From assembly GCF_902364025.1 (NCBI RefSeq), contig NZ_CABJCG010000005.1:184922-248921 (forward strand): a stretch of 64,000 nt of DNA, written 5' to 3'. Shown here piece by piece: positions 8,603-16,801 of the stretch. How positions within the stretch are numbered: the first letter of the stretch is position 1; the number at the start of each line of letters is the position of its first letter. The notes below the pieces were generated by a model. It was given only the letters and a program-made list of their open reading frames with translations. It searched no databases and was not told where the DNA came from. The translations under genes and the position numbers were made by a program. Origin of the DNA: Enterocloster lavalensis (GTDB lineage Bacteria; Bacillota; Clostridia; Lachnospirales; Lachnospiraceae).

Positions 8603-10380
8603 CCTTTCGGGAAATCGATGGACACGGTGGTTCCGGCGTCCGGGCTGCTGTCGATGGTAAAGCTGTAGTTGTCGCCGTAATAGAGGCGGAGCTGCCGGTT
8701 GAGATTGATCAGGGCAAAATATTTGCCGTCGCTGCGGTCCTCACGGATGCACAGATTGATGTCGTTTAAGTCCATGGACGTGATTCCGGCCCCGTCGTCC
8801 GTCACGCGGTAGCGGATCTTACCGGGCTCCACCGGGCTGAAGCTGACCGTGATGCGCCCGCCGCCTTTGGGCCGCAGGCCGTGGACCACGGCATTTTCCA
8901 GAACTGGCTGGAAAAAGTATTTGATGACCCGCTGATCCCGGATGGAATCGTCCATCTCAATGGAGCTTTCGATGGTTCCGTCCATGCGCACGTTTAACAG
9001 GGATAAGTAGCTGGCCAGAACCTCGGCCTCCCGCTCGATGGTGATGTAGTCGCTGCCATTGTTTAAGGTGAGGCGGAAAAAGCGGCTCAGATCGAATATG
9101 ATCTTGGAAATCTGAGGCACGTTATTCTTGTCCGCGATCCAATGGATGGAATCCAGCGTGTTGTAGATAAAATGCTCCTTCAGCTGGGTCTGGATGAATT
9201 TCAGCTCGTAACCCTCCTTCAGGAGTCTCGTCTCATAGTTGGTGTGAATCAGGCTGTCGATATTTTTTAGGAGCACGTTCAGCCGGTGGCCGATGTATCC
9301 CAGCTCGTCCCGCCGCCGGGTGTGGATGCGCACGTCCAGGTCGCCGTGCTCCGCCTCCCGCATCTTGTCGCTGATCTGCTTCATGGGCCGGATCAGGTAG
9401 AAGGAGACGAACAGGGCGGTGAGGATGAAGATAAAGACCAGCGTGATCACGATATAGAACCAATACTCGGTCATCAGGGGTTCGGATACATTGTAATGCT
9501 CCAGAGGAACCGCGGCCGCGTAGTACCAGCCGGTGTACTGGGAGCGGAAGTAAGCCATCAGGCAGGGGACTCCCCCAGAGTTAAAGGGCACCCACCCGGA
9601 CACCTCGCCGGGCGCTGAGATGGGCAGGTCTGCGGTGTCCACCGTGTTGGGGCCGGAAATGGGGATCCACTCCCGGTTGCGGGGCCGGATGTAGAACTGG
9701 ATGGCCTCGCTGGGATCGTAGACCTTGATATGATCGTGAAGGGTTTCCGTGGAGATAATGGCCCGGGAATAGGTGTACATGTTGGGATTGAAGGCGCAGA
9801 AGGGACGGCTGTAGGTGGCGAACAGGGTCTGCTCGGGATCCGAGGAGAGCACGTACCAGGCCCGATTGCCGGTCAGTCCGGTTTTCTGGGCGTTTTGCCG
9901 GATATTTTCAATCTGGGTTTCCGTGGGATTGACGGTGATCTGGCGCGAATTGCCGGGATAGTTGCCGAACAGCGTGTTGCCGTAGGAGCTGTACACCTCC
10001 AGGGAGTGGAGATAGGGGTTGCTTAAGTAGAGCTTATACAGCTCCATGCTCAGCTCCTGCCGCAGCCGGTAGTTGCGGTATCCCACCCCGGCGGATTCGT
10101 CCACGGTCAGCCGGAAACAGTCGTTGGAGAAGGCGGTGTTGCCCTGGAGCTGGGACTGCACGAAATTCACGCTGCGGAACACCTCGTCCATGGTGTTGGA
10201 GATACTGGTCAGGGAGGACAGCAGCTGGGAAGCCCCCTCCTTCTGGGCCAGCCGTTTGGAGGTCCCGTAGAGGGAGGCGTACAGCAGGATGATGGGCACC
10301 GCAAAGATCAGAAAATAGATAAACAAAACTTTTAATAGCAGGCTGTGGTTGTAGTTTTTCTTTTTTCCCGCCAATTTCAT
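8599..10380 (-). CDS. YesM-like sensor histidine kinase
   Basis: Protein of 593 residues. The ATG at 10380 follows an AGGGGAG ribosome site; an upstream TTG at 10401 is less likely. Order of parts: TM1 (about 11-34), an extracellular sensor region of about 265 residues, TM2 (about 306-331), a HAMP segment (IRPMKQISDKMREAEHGDLDV), a His_kinase domain with H403 in QLKEHFIYNTLDSIHW, and a HATPase domain with an N-box (PVLENAVVHGLR) and DDGAGI. The family H-box is normally QINPHFLYNTL; here the two residues before the histidine differ (KE for NP). It is cotranscribed with and overlaps the response regulator, and is divergent from the sugar operon it probably senses for. Confidence 0.93.
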   Translation of the reverse strand: MKLAGKKKNYNHSLLLKVLFIYFLIFAVPIILLYASLYGTSKRLAQKEGASQLLSSLTSISNTMDEVFRSVNFVQSQLQGNTAFSNDCFRLTVDESAGVGYRNYRLRQELSMELYKLYLSNPYLHSLEVYSSYGNTLFGNYPGNSRQITVNPTETQIENIRQNAQKTGLTGNRAWYVLSSDPEQTLFATYSRPFCAFNPNMYTYSRAIISTETLHDHIKVYDPSEAIQFYIRPRNREWIPISGPNTVDTADLPISAPGEVSGWVPFNSGGVPCLMAYFRSQYTGWYYAAAVPLEHYNVSEPLMTEYWFYIVITLVFIFILTALFVSFYLIRPMKQISDKMREAEHGDLDVRIHTRRRDELGYIGHRLNVLLKNIDSLIHTNYETRLLKEGYELKFIQTQLKEHFIYNTLDSIHWIADKNNVPQISKIIFDLSRFFRLTLNNGSDYITIEREAEVLASYLSLLNVRMDGTIESSIEMDDSIRDQRVIKYFFQPVLENAVVHGLRPKGGGRITVSFSPVEPGKIRYRVTDDGAGITSMDLNDINLCIREDRSDGKYFALINLNRQLRLYYGDNYSFTIDSSPDAGTTVSIDFPKG

Positions 10381-10554
10381 CGGTTCTCCCCTCTGTCTCA
10401 AGTCTCTTCATACTTATTTTAAGGGAATTTTTCAGGAAAACAAGTGTTGACAGGCCGGATTTCCGAAGGCATCGTGAAATAATGTGATTAAATCACTAAA
10501 AATCGTATAAAAAGACAAGATGACCGAAAAATAATCGAATCGATTCACAAATTA

Positions 10555-10598
10555 GAAAATCGGCTGCCATTCCGGAAAATCGTGGGAGATTCTATAAT
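10555..10598 (+). promoter_or_regulatory. Putative activator-dependent promoter of the isomerase/ABC operon
   Basis: A perfect -10 TATAAT is at 10593-10598, but the -35 position (about 10570-10575, TTCCGG) is poor, as at activated promoters. GAAAATCG occurs at 10555-10562 and 10575-10582, exactly 20 bp apart, with a further AAAATCG at 10499-10505. Tandem direct repeats two helical turns apart suit an AraC-type regulator such as the neighbouring one. The link is inferred. Confidence 0.5.
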
Positions 10599-10631
10599 GA
10601 TTTCAGAATCAGACAGGGGAGGGACGGAAAC

Positions 10632-11456
10632 ATGACCGTATACATCAGCAACCTGGTGGCAGGGCTGGACAAGGGACTTGACCATACGGAGCTGTTACTT
10701 GAGATGACAAGGCCCTTTGGCGGGCGGGTGGGAATCGAGTTTTTTATCCACACCTACTCGGAGGCGTACATGGAGCGGATGGAACGAATCGGAGAGTGGG
10801 CGGGGAAACTGCCGCTGGCCCTTCACGGCCCCTTTCTCCACGTGGAGGCCACCAGCGCGCCGGGCACGGCGGAGTACGGCGTGCTGACCGCGTCCTACGG
10901 CCGGGCATTCGCTCTGGCGCAGCGCTTTGGCTGCGGGCACATGGTATTTCACGACCACGAGCGCTTTGTGAGGCCGGAGCAGAAAATGGACCTGCAGGCC
11001 CGGTGCCTGGAAAACATCGGCGAGCTGATCCGCCTGGCCAAACCCTGGGGCGTGCGCCTGCTGTTGGAGAACCTGGCGCTTCCGGTCAAGGGGACTCCGC
11101 TGTTTGACCAGGAGGAGTACATCGGGCTGTTCGACCGGTTTCCCGACGCGGACTGTCTGATCGACGTGGGGCACTTGGGGGTGGCCGGCTGGGATATGGA
11201 GACGGTGATCAGCCGTCTGGCCGGGCGCATCACGGGCTACCACCTGCACAACAACAGTGGAACCGACGACAGCCACCGCCGGATCCGGGACGGTGTGATC
11301 GACTACGACCGGTTTTTCCGCCTGTACCGCGCATATACGCCTTCCGCGGACCTGACGCTGGAATACGGCGACAACCACGGCATCACGGCAGGGGATGTGC
11401 AGCAGGACGTGGAGGATGTTCTGAAGCATGTTTTGGGCGAACGCCCTGCAAAATAA
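10632..11456 (+). CDS. Sugar phosphate isomerase/epimerase-like TIM-barrel protein
   Basis: Protein of 274 residues of the AP_endonuc_2 (xylose isomerase-like TIM barrel) family. Likely metal ligands are spread over the barrel: MVFHDHERF, the glutamate in LLLENLALP, IDVGHLGV, YHLHNNSG and the final LTLEYGD. GGGGAGGG precedes the ATG. Members isomerise or epimerise sugars or inositol derivatives in the cytoplasm; the substrate cannot be read from sequence. It is the first gene of an operon with an ABC sugar importer (21 bp gap) and is divergent from the YesM/YesN pair, so it probably acts on the imported sugar. Confidence 0.8.
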   Translation: MTVYISNLVAGLDKGLDHTELLLEMTRPFGGRVGIEFFIHTYSEAYMERMERIGEWAGKLPLALHGPFLHVEATSAPGTAEYGVLTASYGRAFALAQRFGCGHMVFHDHERFVRPEQKMDLQARCLENIGELIRLAKPWGVRLLLENLALPVKGTPLFDQEEYIGLFDRFPDADCLIDVGHLGVAGWDMETVISRLAGRITGYHLHNNSGTDDSHRRIRDGVIDYDRFFRLYRAYTPSADLTLEYGDNHGITAGDVQQDVEDVLKHVLGERPAK

Positions 11457-11477
11457 AGAGAGAAGAGAGGAAACAGT

Positions 11478-12869
11478 ATGAGAAAGAAACGTTTAGTCAG
11501 CATGATGCTGGCCGCAGCCATGACAGCCGGGCTGCTGGCAGGCTGTGGGTCCGGCGCTAAGTCCGATTCCGGTTCCGCTGCCGGGGGAAATACCACCGCA
11601 GCGGCGGAAGGGGGACAGGCGGCAGAGGGAGGACAGGCCGCGGAGGATGAGAAAATTGAGCTCACCTTCTTCTATCCCATCGGCGTGGGCGGAGCTTTGG
11701 CAACGCTGATCGAGAATCTGGCGACAGAGTTTACCAAGGAGAACCCCAATATCGTGTTAAACCCTGTGTTTGCAGGTAATTCCACGGAGACCATGACCAA
11801 GACGGTATCCGCCCTTCAGGGAGGCACGCCGCCGGATTTCGCTATCCTGCCCAACCCGGAGCTCTACTCCCTGCTGGATATGGATGCGGTGATCCCGTTA
11901 GACGACTTTATCGCCAAGGACGGCGGTCAGGAGTACATTGACGACTTCATCCCCGCCTTTATGAAGAATTCCTACTATGACGGAAAGACCTATTCCATTC
12001 CCTTCCAGAGAAGCACCATTATCATGTACTACAACAAGGATCAGTTTAAGGAAGCGGGTCTGGACCCGGAGAAGCCCCCGACGAACTGGGATGAGCTGCG
12101 GGAGTACGCGAAAAAGCTGACCGTGACCGACGCCTCCGGCAATGTTTCACGGTGGGGCGTGATGATCCCCATGGACGATCCCTTCATGTTCTACGGCTTC
12201 TGCCGCCAGAACAGCAATGACCCGCAGTCCCAGATCATGGCGGAGGACGGCAAGAGCGTGTATTTCGACACGCCGGAGAACGCCGAGGCCCTGCAGTACC
12301 TGGTGGATCTGGCGCAGGTGGACAAGGTGATGCCCGAGGGCTCCATCAAGTGGGGAGACGGTCCGTCCAACTTTATGGCCGGAGCCACCTCCATCACCTT
12401 CACCTCCAGCGGAAGCCTGACCAATATTCTGGACAACACGGATTTTGAGGTGGGAACTGCGTTCCTGCCCGCGGGCAAGCAGTACGGTTCAGCCACCGGC
12501 GGCGCAAACCTGTACATTTTCAAGGATATCGACGAGAAGAAGCAGGAAGCGGCCTGGAAGTTCATCCGCTGGATCACCGAGCCGGAGCGCGCGGCCCAGT
12601 GGAGCATCGATACCGGCTACGTGGCCACCCGCAAGAGCGCTTACGACACCGACCGGATGAAGGACTACCTGGCCAAGGTGCCTCAGGCAGCCACCGCCAA
12701 GGACCAGCTGGACTACGCGTGCAGCGAGCTGCGCGTGCACAACAACCAGCGCGCCCTGCAGGCGTTAAAGCAGGGAGTTGACGCAGCCATGACCGGGGCT
12801 ATGACGCCTGAGGAGGCCATGAAGCAGGCCCAGACAGAGGTGGAAGCCCTGTTGGAATCCTACCAGTAA
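11478..12869 (+). CDS. Sugar ABC transporter substrate-binding lipoprotein (UgpB/MalE type)
   Basis: Protein of 463 residues with a lipoprotein signal: basic N-terminus, hydrophobic core and lipobox LLAGC with Cys23. A low-complexity linker (repeated EGGQAAEGGQAAE) leads into an extracellular solute-binding protein family 1 domain (NTEM-like segments such as SALQGGTPPDFAILP, IPFQRSTIIMYYN, AWKFIRWITEPERAAQW). It would be anchored outside the membrane and deliver a sugar or glycerol-phosphodiester-like ligand to the two permeases downstream. No dedicated ATPase gene is nearby; such importers often share an MsmK/UgpC-type ATPase encoded elsewhere. Confidence 0.93.
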   Translation: MRKKRLVSMMLAAAMTAGLLAGCGSGAKSDSGSAAGGNTTAAAEGGQAAEGGQAAEDEKIELTFFYPIGVGGALATLIENLATEFTKENPNIVLNPVFAGNSTETMTKTVSALQGGTPPDFAILPNPELYSLLDMDAVIPLDDFIAKDGGQEYIDDFIPAFMKNSYYDGKTYSIPFQRSTIIMYYNKDQFKEAGLDPEKPPTNWDELREYAKKLTVTDASGNVSRWGVMIPMDDPFMFYGFCRQNSNDPQSQIMAEDGKSVYFDTPENAEALQYLVDLAQVDKVMPEGSIKWGDGPSNFMAGATSITFTSSGSLTNILDNTDFEVGTAFLPAGKQYGSATGGANLYIFKDIDEKKQEAAWKFIRWITEPERAAQWSIDTGYVATRKSAYDTDRMKDYLAKVPQAATAKDQLDYACSELRVHNNQRALQALKQGVDAAMTGAMTPEEAMKQAQTEVEALLESYQ

Positions 12870-12878
12870 CACGAGTTC

Positions 12879-12915
12879 GAACTCCCGGAGGGCCTGGCGG
12901 CTTGTCCGGGAGTTC
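12879..12915 (+). other. Intercistronic stem-loop after binding-protein gene
   Basis: A perfect 11-bp stem (GAACTCCCGGA / TCCGGGAGTTC) with a 15-base loop lies 10 bp after the binding-protein stop and 47 bp before the permease start. There is no T-run. By analogy with other binding-protein operons it may protect the upstream message or reduce read-through, giving more binding protein than permease. Confidence 0.65.
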
Positions 12916-12961
12916 TCTTAAAGGCCCTGCCCGGCGAAACGTATCGAGAGGTGAATGATTG

Positions 12962-13861
12962 ATGAAACAGAAAATTTCCATGAGAACCAAATGGACGGTA
13001 CAGGGCTGGCTGCTCATGCTGCCGTCGCTCATCTTCCTGGTGGGATTTACCGTCTACCCCGTAATCCGCACCCTGATCCAAAGTTTTATGAAAACCAGCA
13101 ACAACGCCAAGATGCCCGCGGAATTTATCGGGTTTAAGAATTATATCAACGTATTTAAGGACCCGGTGTTTGCAATCGTGATCAAAAACACCCTGAAATT
13201 CTCCCTGATCGTGATCCCGCTGGGGCTGGTGATCGGCTTTCTGCTGGCCACACTGGTGAGCAAAAATATCAAGGGGATCGGCGTGGCCAGAGCCCTGATC
13301 TTTTATCCCAACGTGGCCCCCGTGGTGGGTTTCGCCACCATCTGGACCTTTCTGTTCACCCCCAATATCGGCGTGATCAGTCATGTGATGAAGGCCCTCT
13401 CCATGAAGCCGGTGGATTTCCTCAACAATCCCAAAACCGCTCTGTACGCCATCATGGCCGTTTACCTGTGGCGGGAGGCCAGCTACATGATGATTTTCTA
13501 CATCTCCGGTCTTCAGAACATTTCTCAGGAGTATTACGAGGCGGCGCATCTGGACGGCGCTTCCGGGTGGGATATCATGCGCAAGATCACCATCCCCCTG
13601 GTGCAGCCCACCACCCTGTTCGTGCTGACCATCACCATGGCGGACGCCTTCAAGATGGTGGACCTGATCATGGTCATGACCACCAAGGGCGGACCCAACA
13701 ACAGCACCAACCTGCTGATGAACCACATCTACCAGACCGCCTTCTCCTACTGGGATACGGGGCAGGCGTCCGTGCTGACCATCTGCATGCTGGGCTTTAT
13801 GATGGTGGTCGCCCTGGTGCAGTTCACCACCATGGACAAGCGCGCGTACTACGAAAACTAA
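12962..13861 (+). CDS. Sugar ABC transporter permease (MalF/UgpA type)
   Basis: Protein of 299 residues from ATG 12962 (GAGAGGTG upstream; an adjoining TTG at 12959 is also in frame). It has six hydrophobic segments, starting with WLLMLPSLIFLVGFTVYPVI, and the cytoplasmic EAA loop EYYEAAHLDGASGWDIMRKI that docks to the ATPase. It forms a heterodimeric channel with the next gene product. The gap to the second permease is 10 bp. Confidence 0.93.
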   Translation: MKQKISMRTKWTVQGWLLMLPSLIFLVGFTVYPVIRTLIQSFMKTSNNAKMPAEFIGFKNYINVFKDPVFAIVIKNTLKFSLIVIPLGLVIGFLLATLVSKNIKGIGVARALIFYPNVAPVVGFATIWTFLFTPNIGVISHVMKALSMKPVDFLNNPKTALYAIMAVYLWREASYMMIFYISGLQNISQEYYEAAHLDGASGWDIMRKITIPLVQPTTLFVLTITMADAFKMVDLIMVMTTKGGPNNSTNLLMNHIYQTAFSYWDTGQASVLTICMLGFMMVVALVQFTTMDKRAYYEN

Positions 13862-13871
13862 GGAGGCCTCT

Positions 13872-14684
13872 ATGAAAACGAAAATGAGCCCCATCAAATA
13901 CATACTTCTGGCGGCCCTCTGCTTTCTCTGGGCGTTCCCGCTTTTGTGGGCCGTGGTCACGGCGTTTCGGCCCAGCAACCTGGCCACCGGCTTTTCGCTG
14001 ACACCCAGCTTCACGCTGGACAACATCCGCGAGGTGTTCGGCGCGGCGCCCTTTGTAAAATACGGCCTGAACACGGTAATCATCGTGTTCGGCATCCTGG
14101 GGGTACAGCTCATCACCGTCACCCTGGGAGCCTACGCCCTGGCGCGGGTGGATTTCGCAGGGAAGGGACTGGCCATGGCCCTGATCATGATGCAGATCAT
14201 CATCCCCGCCGATATCCTGATTCTGCCCAACTACCAGACCTTGAAGGCCGTGAACTTAATCGACTCCCGCCTGGGCGTCATGGTGCCCTATTTCGCGTCC
14301 TCCATGGGCCTGTTGCTGCTGCGGCAGGCGTTTAAGAGCGTGCCCTCCGCCATCGTGGACGCGGCCCGCATGGACGGGGCCACAGTGCTGCAGACCCTGC
14401 GCTACATTTTTATTCCGTGCAGCAAGGCGGCTTACATTTCCTTTGCAATCTGCTCCATCAGCACCCACTGGAACAACTTCCTCTGGCCCATGATCGTGAT
14501 CAACTCGCCGGAGAAGCGCCCCCTGACCATGGGGCTGGTCCTTTTCGCCAAAGCCAACGATTCCGGCCCCATGTGGGCTCTGGTGACTTCGGCCACTCTG
14601 CTGGTCATGTTCCCGCTGTTCGTCATGTTCTGCATTTTCCAGAAGCAGTTCGTGTCCAGTTTCGTGACGTCCGGCATTAAATAG
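13872..14684 (+). CDS. Sugar ABC transporter permease (MalG/UgpE type)
   Basis: Protein of 270 residues, preceded by AGGAGG. Six membrane segments and an EAA motif (AIVDAARMDGATVLQTLRYIFIP) identify it as the second channel subunit of the importer. The conserved N-terminal TAFRPS segment, just after the first membrane helix, is typical of MalG-type permeases. It is the last gene of the operon, which ends at the terminator at 14705-14733. Confidence 0.93.
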   Translation: MKTKMSPIKYILLAALCFLWAFPLLWAVVTAFRPSNLATGFSLTPSFTLDNIREVFGAAPFVKYGLNTVIIVFGILGVQLITVTLGAYALARVDFAGKGLAMALIMMQIIIPADILILPNYQTLKAVNLIDSRLGVMVPYFASSMGLLLLRQAFKSVPSAIVDAARMDGATVLQTLRYIFIPCSKAAYISFAICSISTHWNNFLWPMIVINSPEKRPLTMGLVLFAKANDSGPMWALVTSATLLVMFPLFVMFCIFQKQFVSSFVTSGIK

Positions 14685-14704
14685 TATATTTGGAAAATAA
14701 AGGA

Positions 14705-14733
14705 AAATCCGGGATTTTATTCCCGGATTTTTT
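14705..14733 (+). terminator. Rho-independent terminator of the sugar operon
   Basis: A 10-bp stem AAATCCGGGA / TCCCGGATTT with a 6-base loop runs into a T-rich tail, 20 bp after the permease stop. Confidence 0.85.
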
Positions 14734-14901
14734 CGTGAATGGAACGGGCCGCCGGGGCAGGGGCTCCGGGAGGGCCTGTTTTTTCCCGCCGTAACAGAAT
14801 TTCCCACTATTTCTCATGAAAAAAGTAAGGAAAATCACAGCATCTTGTGATAGAATGTTAATTAATGTGAATATAACATTTAACATAAGAGGAGGAGCGA
14901 C

Positions 14902-15606
14902 ATGCCCGATATTAACATTCTGGTAGTTGACGACGAGAAAGAAATCGCGGATCTGATTGAAATCTATCTGGTGAGCGATGGCTATAAAGTATTCAAGGCT
15001 GAGAACGCGGCCAGAGGTCTGGAGATTCTGGAAAAGGAGGAGATCCACCTGGTGCTGCTTGATATCATGATGCCGGGTATGAACGGCCTTGAGATGTGCA
15101 AGAAGATTCGGGAGAACAACAACATCCCGATTATCATGCTCAGCGCCAAGTCCACGGACTTAGATAAGATCCTGGGCCTGGGGACCGGGGCCGACGATTA
15201 CGTGGTGAAGCCCTTCAACCCCCTGGAGCTGACCGCCCGGGTGAAGTCCCAGCTGCGCCGCTACACCCAGTTAAACCCCAACAGCGGTTCCAGAGAGCAG
15301 GCCAACAACGAGATCACCATCAAGGGTATGGTGATCAACAAGGATAACCACAAGGTGATCGTGGACGACGAGGAGATCAAGCTCACCCCCATCGAGTTCG
15401 ACATTCTCTATCTCCTGGCCTCCAACCCCGGCAGGGTGTTCAGCACGGACGAGATCTTCGAGAAGGTTTGGAACGAGAAGGTCTACGAGGCGAACAATAC
15501 CGTAATGGTACATATCAGAAGGCTGAGAGGCAAGCTGAAGGAGGACACCAGACAGAGCAAAATCATTACGACAGTGTGGGGAGTAGGATACAAAATTGAA
15601 AAGTGA
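14902..15606 (+). CDS. OmpR/PhoB-type response regulator (VanR-like)
   Basis: Protein of 234 residues behind AGGAGGAG. The receiver domain has D10/D11, phosphoacceptor D54 (LLDIMMPGMNG), T/S near 81 and K103 (VVKPFNPLE). The C-terminal winged helix (FDILYLLASNPGRVFSTDEIFEKVW, NTVMVHIRRLRGKL) is OmpR type. An inverted repeat ATGTTAA (14855-14861) / TTAACAT (14880-14886) just upstream may be an autoregulatory site. It overlaps the kinase start and heads a run of genes to 24998 that it probably controls. Confidence 0.93.
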   Translation: MPDINILVVDDEKEIADLIEIYLVSDGYKVFKAENAARGLEILEKEEIHLVLLDIMMPGMNGLEMCKKIRENNNIPIIMLSAKSTDLDKILGLGTGADDYVVKPFNPLELTARVKSQLRRYTQLNPNSGSREQANNEITIKGMVINKDNHKVIVDDEEIKLTPIEFDILYLLASNPGRVFSTDEIFEKVWNEKVYEANNTVMVHIRRLRGKLKEDTRQSKIITTVWGVGYKIEK

Positions 15607-16732
15607 TATGAGCAGGCGTTACCACACCCGTGTGGTGACCAATATCGTTTACAGCGCGATCATCACTTGTCTGGTGGAAGTGTTCGTGGTGGCGAACATG
15701 ACGATGATCGCCCGCTACATGGAGGACGCTGGGAAGCTGAACCGCTTGGCGGAGCTGCTCCTTTCCATGAACGCGGCGGTGGTGCTGGTCTACGTGGTGA
15801 GCGGAATCCTGCTCTTCTCCGTGACCTTCCTGCTTTTGCAGGAGCCCTCCATCCGCTACATCAGCCACATCTCGGATGCCATTCAGAACATTTCCGAGGG
15901 GGATTTGAACACCACCATCGACGTGATCGGGGACGACGAGTTCTCCAGCATGGCGGCCAATTTAAACAAGATGGCCGAGGACATCCGCCAGCTGATGGAA
16001 AAGGAGCGGGAGAGCGAGCGCACCAAGAATGAACTGATCACCAACGTGGCCCACGACCTGAGAACCCCGCTGACGTCCATTATCGGATATCTGGAGCTGC
16101 TGGCCGGGAATACCAGGATCGACCCGGAGATGCAGCACAAATACATAGAGATCGCCTACGGCAAGTCCAAACGCCTGGAGAAGCTGATCGAGGACCTGTT
16201 CGGCTTCACCAAGCTCAACTACGGCAAGATGTCCATGCACGTGGCCCAGCTGGATCTTGTGAAGCTCCTGGGACAGCTTCTGGAGGAGGCTTACCCCAAC
16301 TTTGCGGAGAAGAACCTGTCCTACGACTTACAGAGCAACGTTCCGGCGAAGATGATTTCCGCGGACGGCAATCTGCTGGCCAGGCTGTTCGACAACCTGA
16401 TCGGAAACGCAATCAAGTACGGCGCGGACGGAAAGCGGGTGCTGGTCCAGATCTTTGCCGGGGAGGAAGTGGTCACGGTCTCTGTGACAAACTACGGGTA
16501 TGTGATCCCGCCGGATGAGCTGCCTCTCATCTTCAACAAGTTTTACCGCGTGGAGCGGTCCAGGTCCAGCAGCACCGGAGGCACGGGGCTGGGGCTTGCC
16601 ATTGCCAAGGAGATCGTGGACATGCACGGCGGAACCATCGGCGTGACCAGCGATCTGAACGGAACCGTGTTCACGGTGAAGCTGCAGGTGCATTTTGATG
16701 TAAATAAAGAGAATTTTGGGACGATTAGCTGA
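15596..16732 (+). CDS. Sensor histidine kinase (VanS-like)
   Basis: Protein of 378 residues from TTG 15596 (TAGGA seven bases upstream); ATG 15608 is an alternative. Two membrane segments (about 13-40 and 58-82) enclose only a short external loop of about 20 residues, so it probably senses a membrane or intramembrane signal rather than a soluble ligand. A HAMP region, HisKA with H153 (NVAHDLRTPLTSIIGYLELL) and HATPase_c (DNLIGNAIKYG, GTGLGLAI) follow. It overlaps the response regulator gene by 11 bases. Its stop is 69 bases before the next chosen start. Confidence 0.92.
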   Translation: MKSDMSRRYHTRVVTNIVYSAIITCLVEVFVVANMTMIARYMEDAGKLNRLAELLLSMNAAVVLVYVVSGILLFSVTFLLLQEPSIRYISHISDAIQNISEGDLNTTIDVIGDDEFSSMAANLNKMAEDIRQLMEKERESERTKNELITNVAHDLRTPLTSIIGYLELLAGNTRIDPEMQHKYIEIAYGKSKRLEKLIEDLFGFTKLNYGKMSMHVAQLDLVKLLGQLLEEAYPNFAEKNLSYDLQSNVPAKMISADGNLLARLFDNLIGNAIKYGADGKRVLVQIFAGEEVVTVSVTNYGYVIPPDELPLIFNKFYRVERSRSSSTGGTGLGLAIAKEIVDMHGGTIGVTSDLNGTVFTVKLQVHFDVNKENFGTIS

Positions 16733-16801
16733 TTGTTGCTCCGGGGATGCGAGGAAGCGTCCCGGACGCATTCAGCTAATCGCGTTATGGGAGAACAGGA
16801 A

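Noticed and set aside
12860..14122. Long antisense reading frame (420 codons) over the permease genes
   Set aside because: Its His/Gln/Gly-rich composition is the mirror of GC-rich codon bias in two clear permease genes; no ribosome site or known domain.
14736..14790. Second possible terminator after the first sugar operon
   Set aside because: CAGG/CCTG stem is only four pairs before the T-run; the hairpin at 14705-14733 is sufficient.
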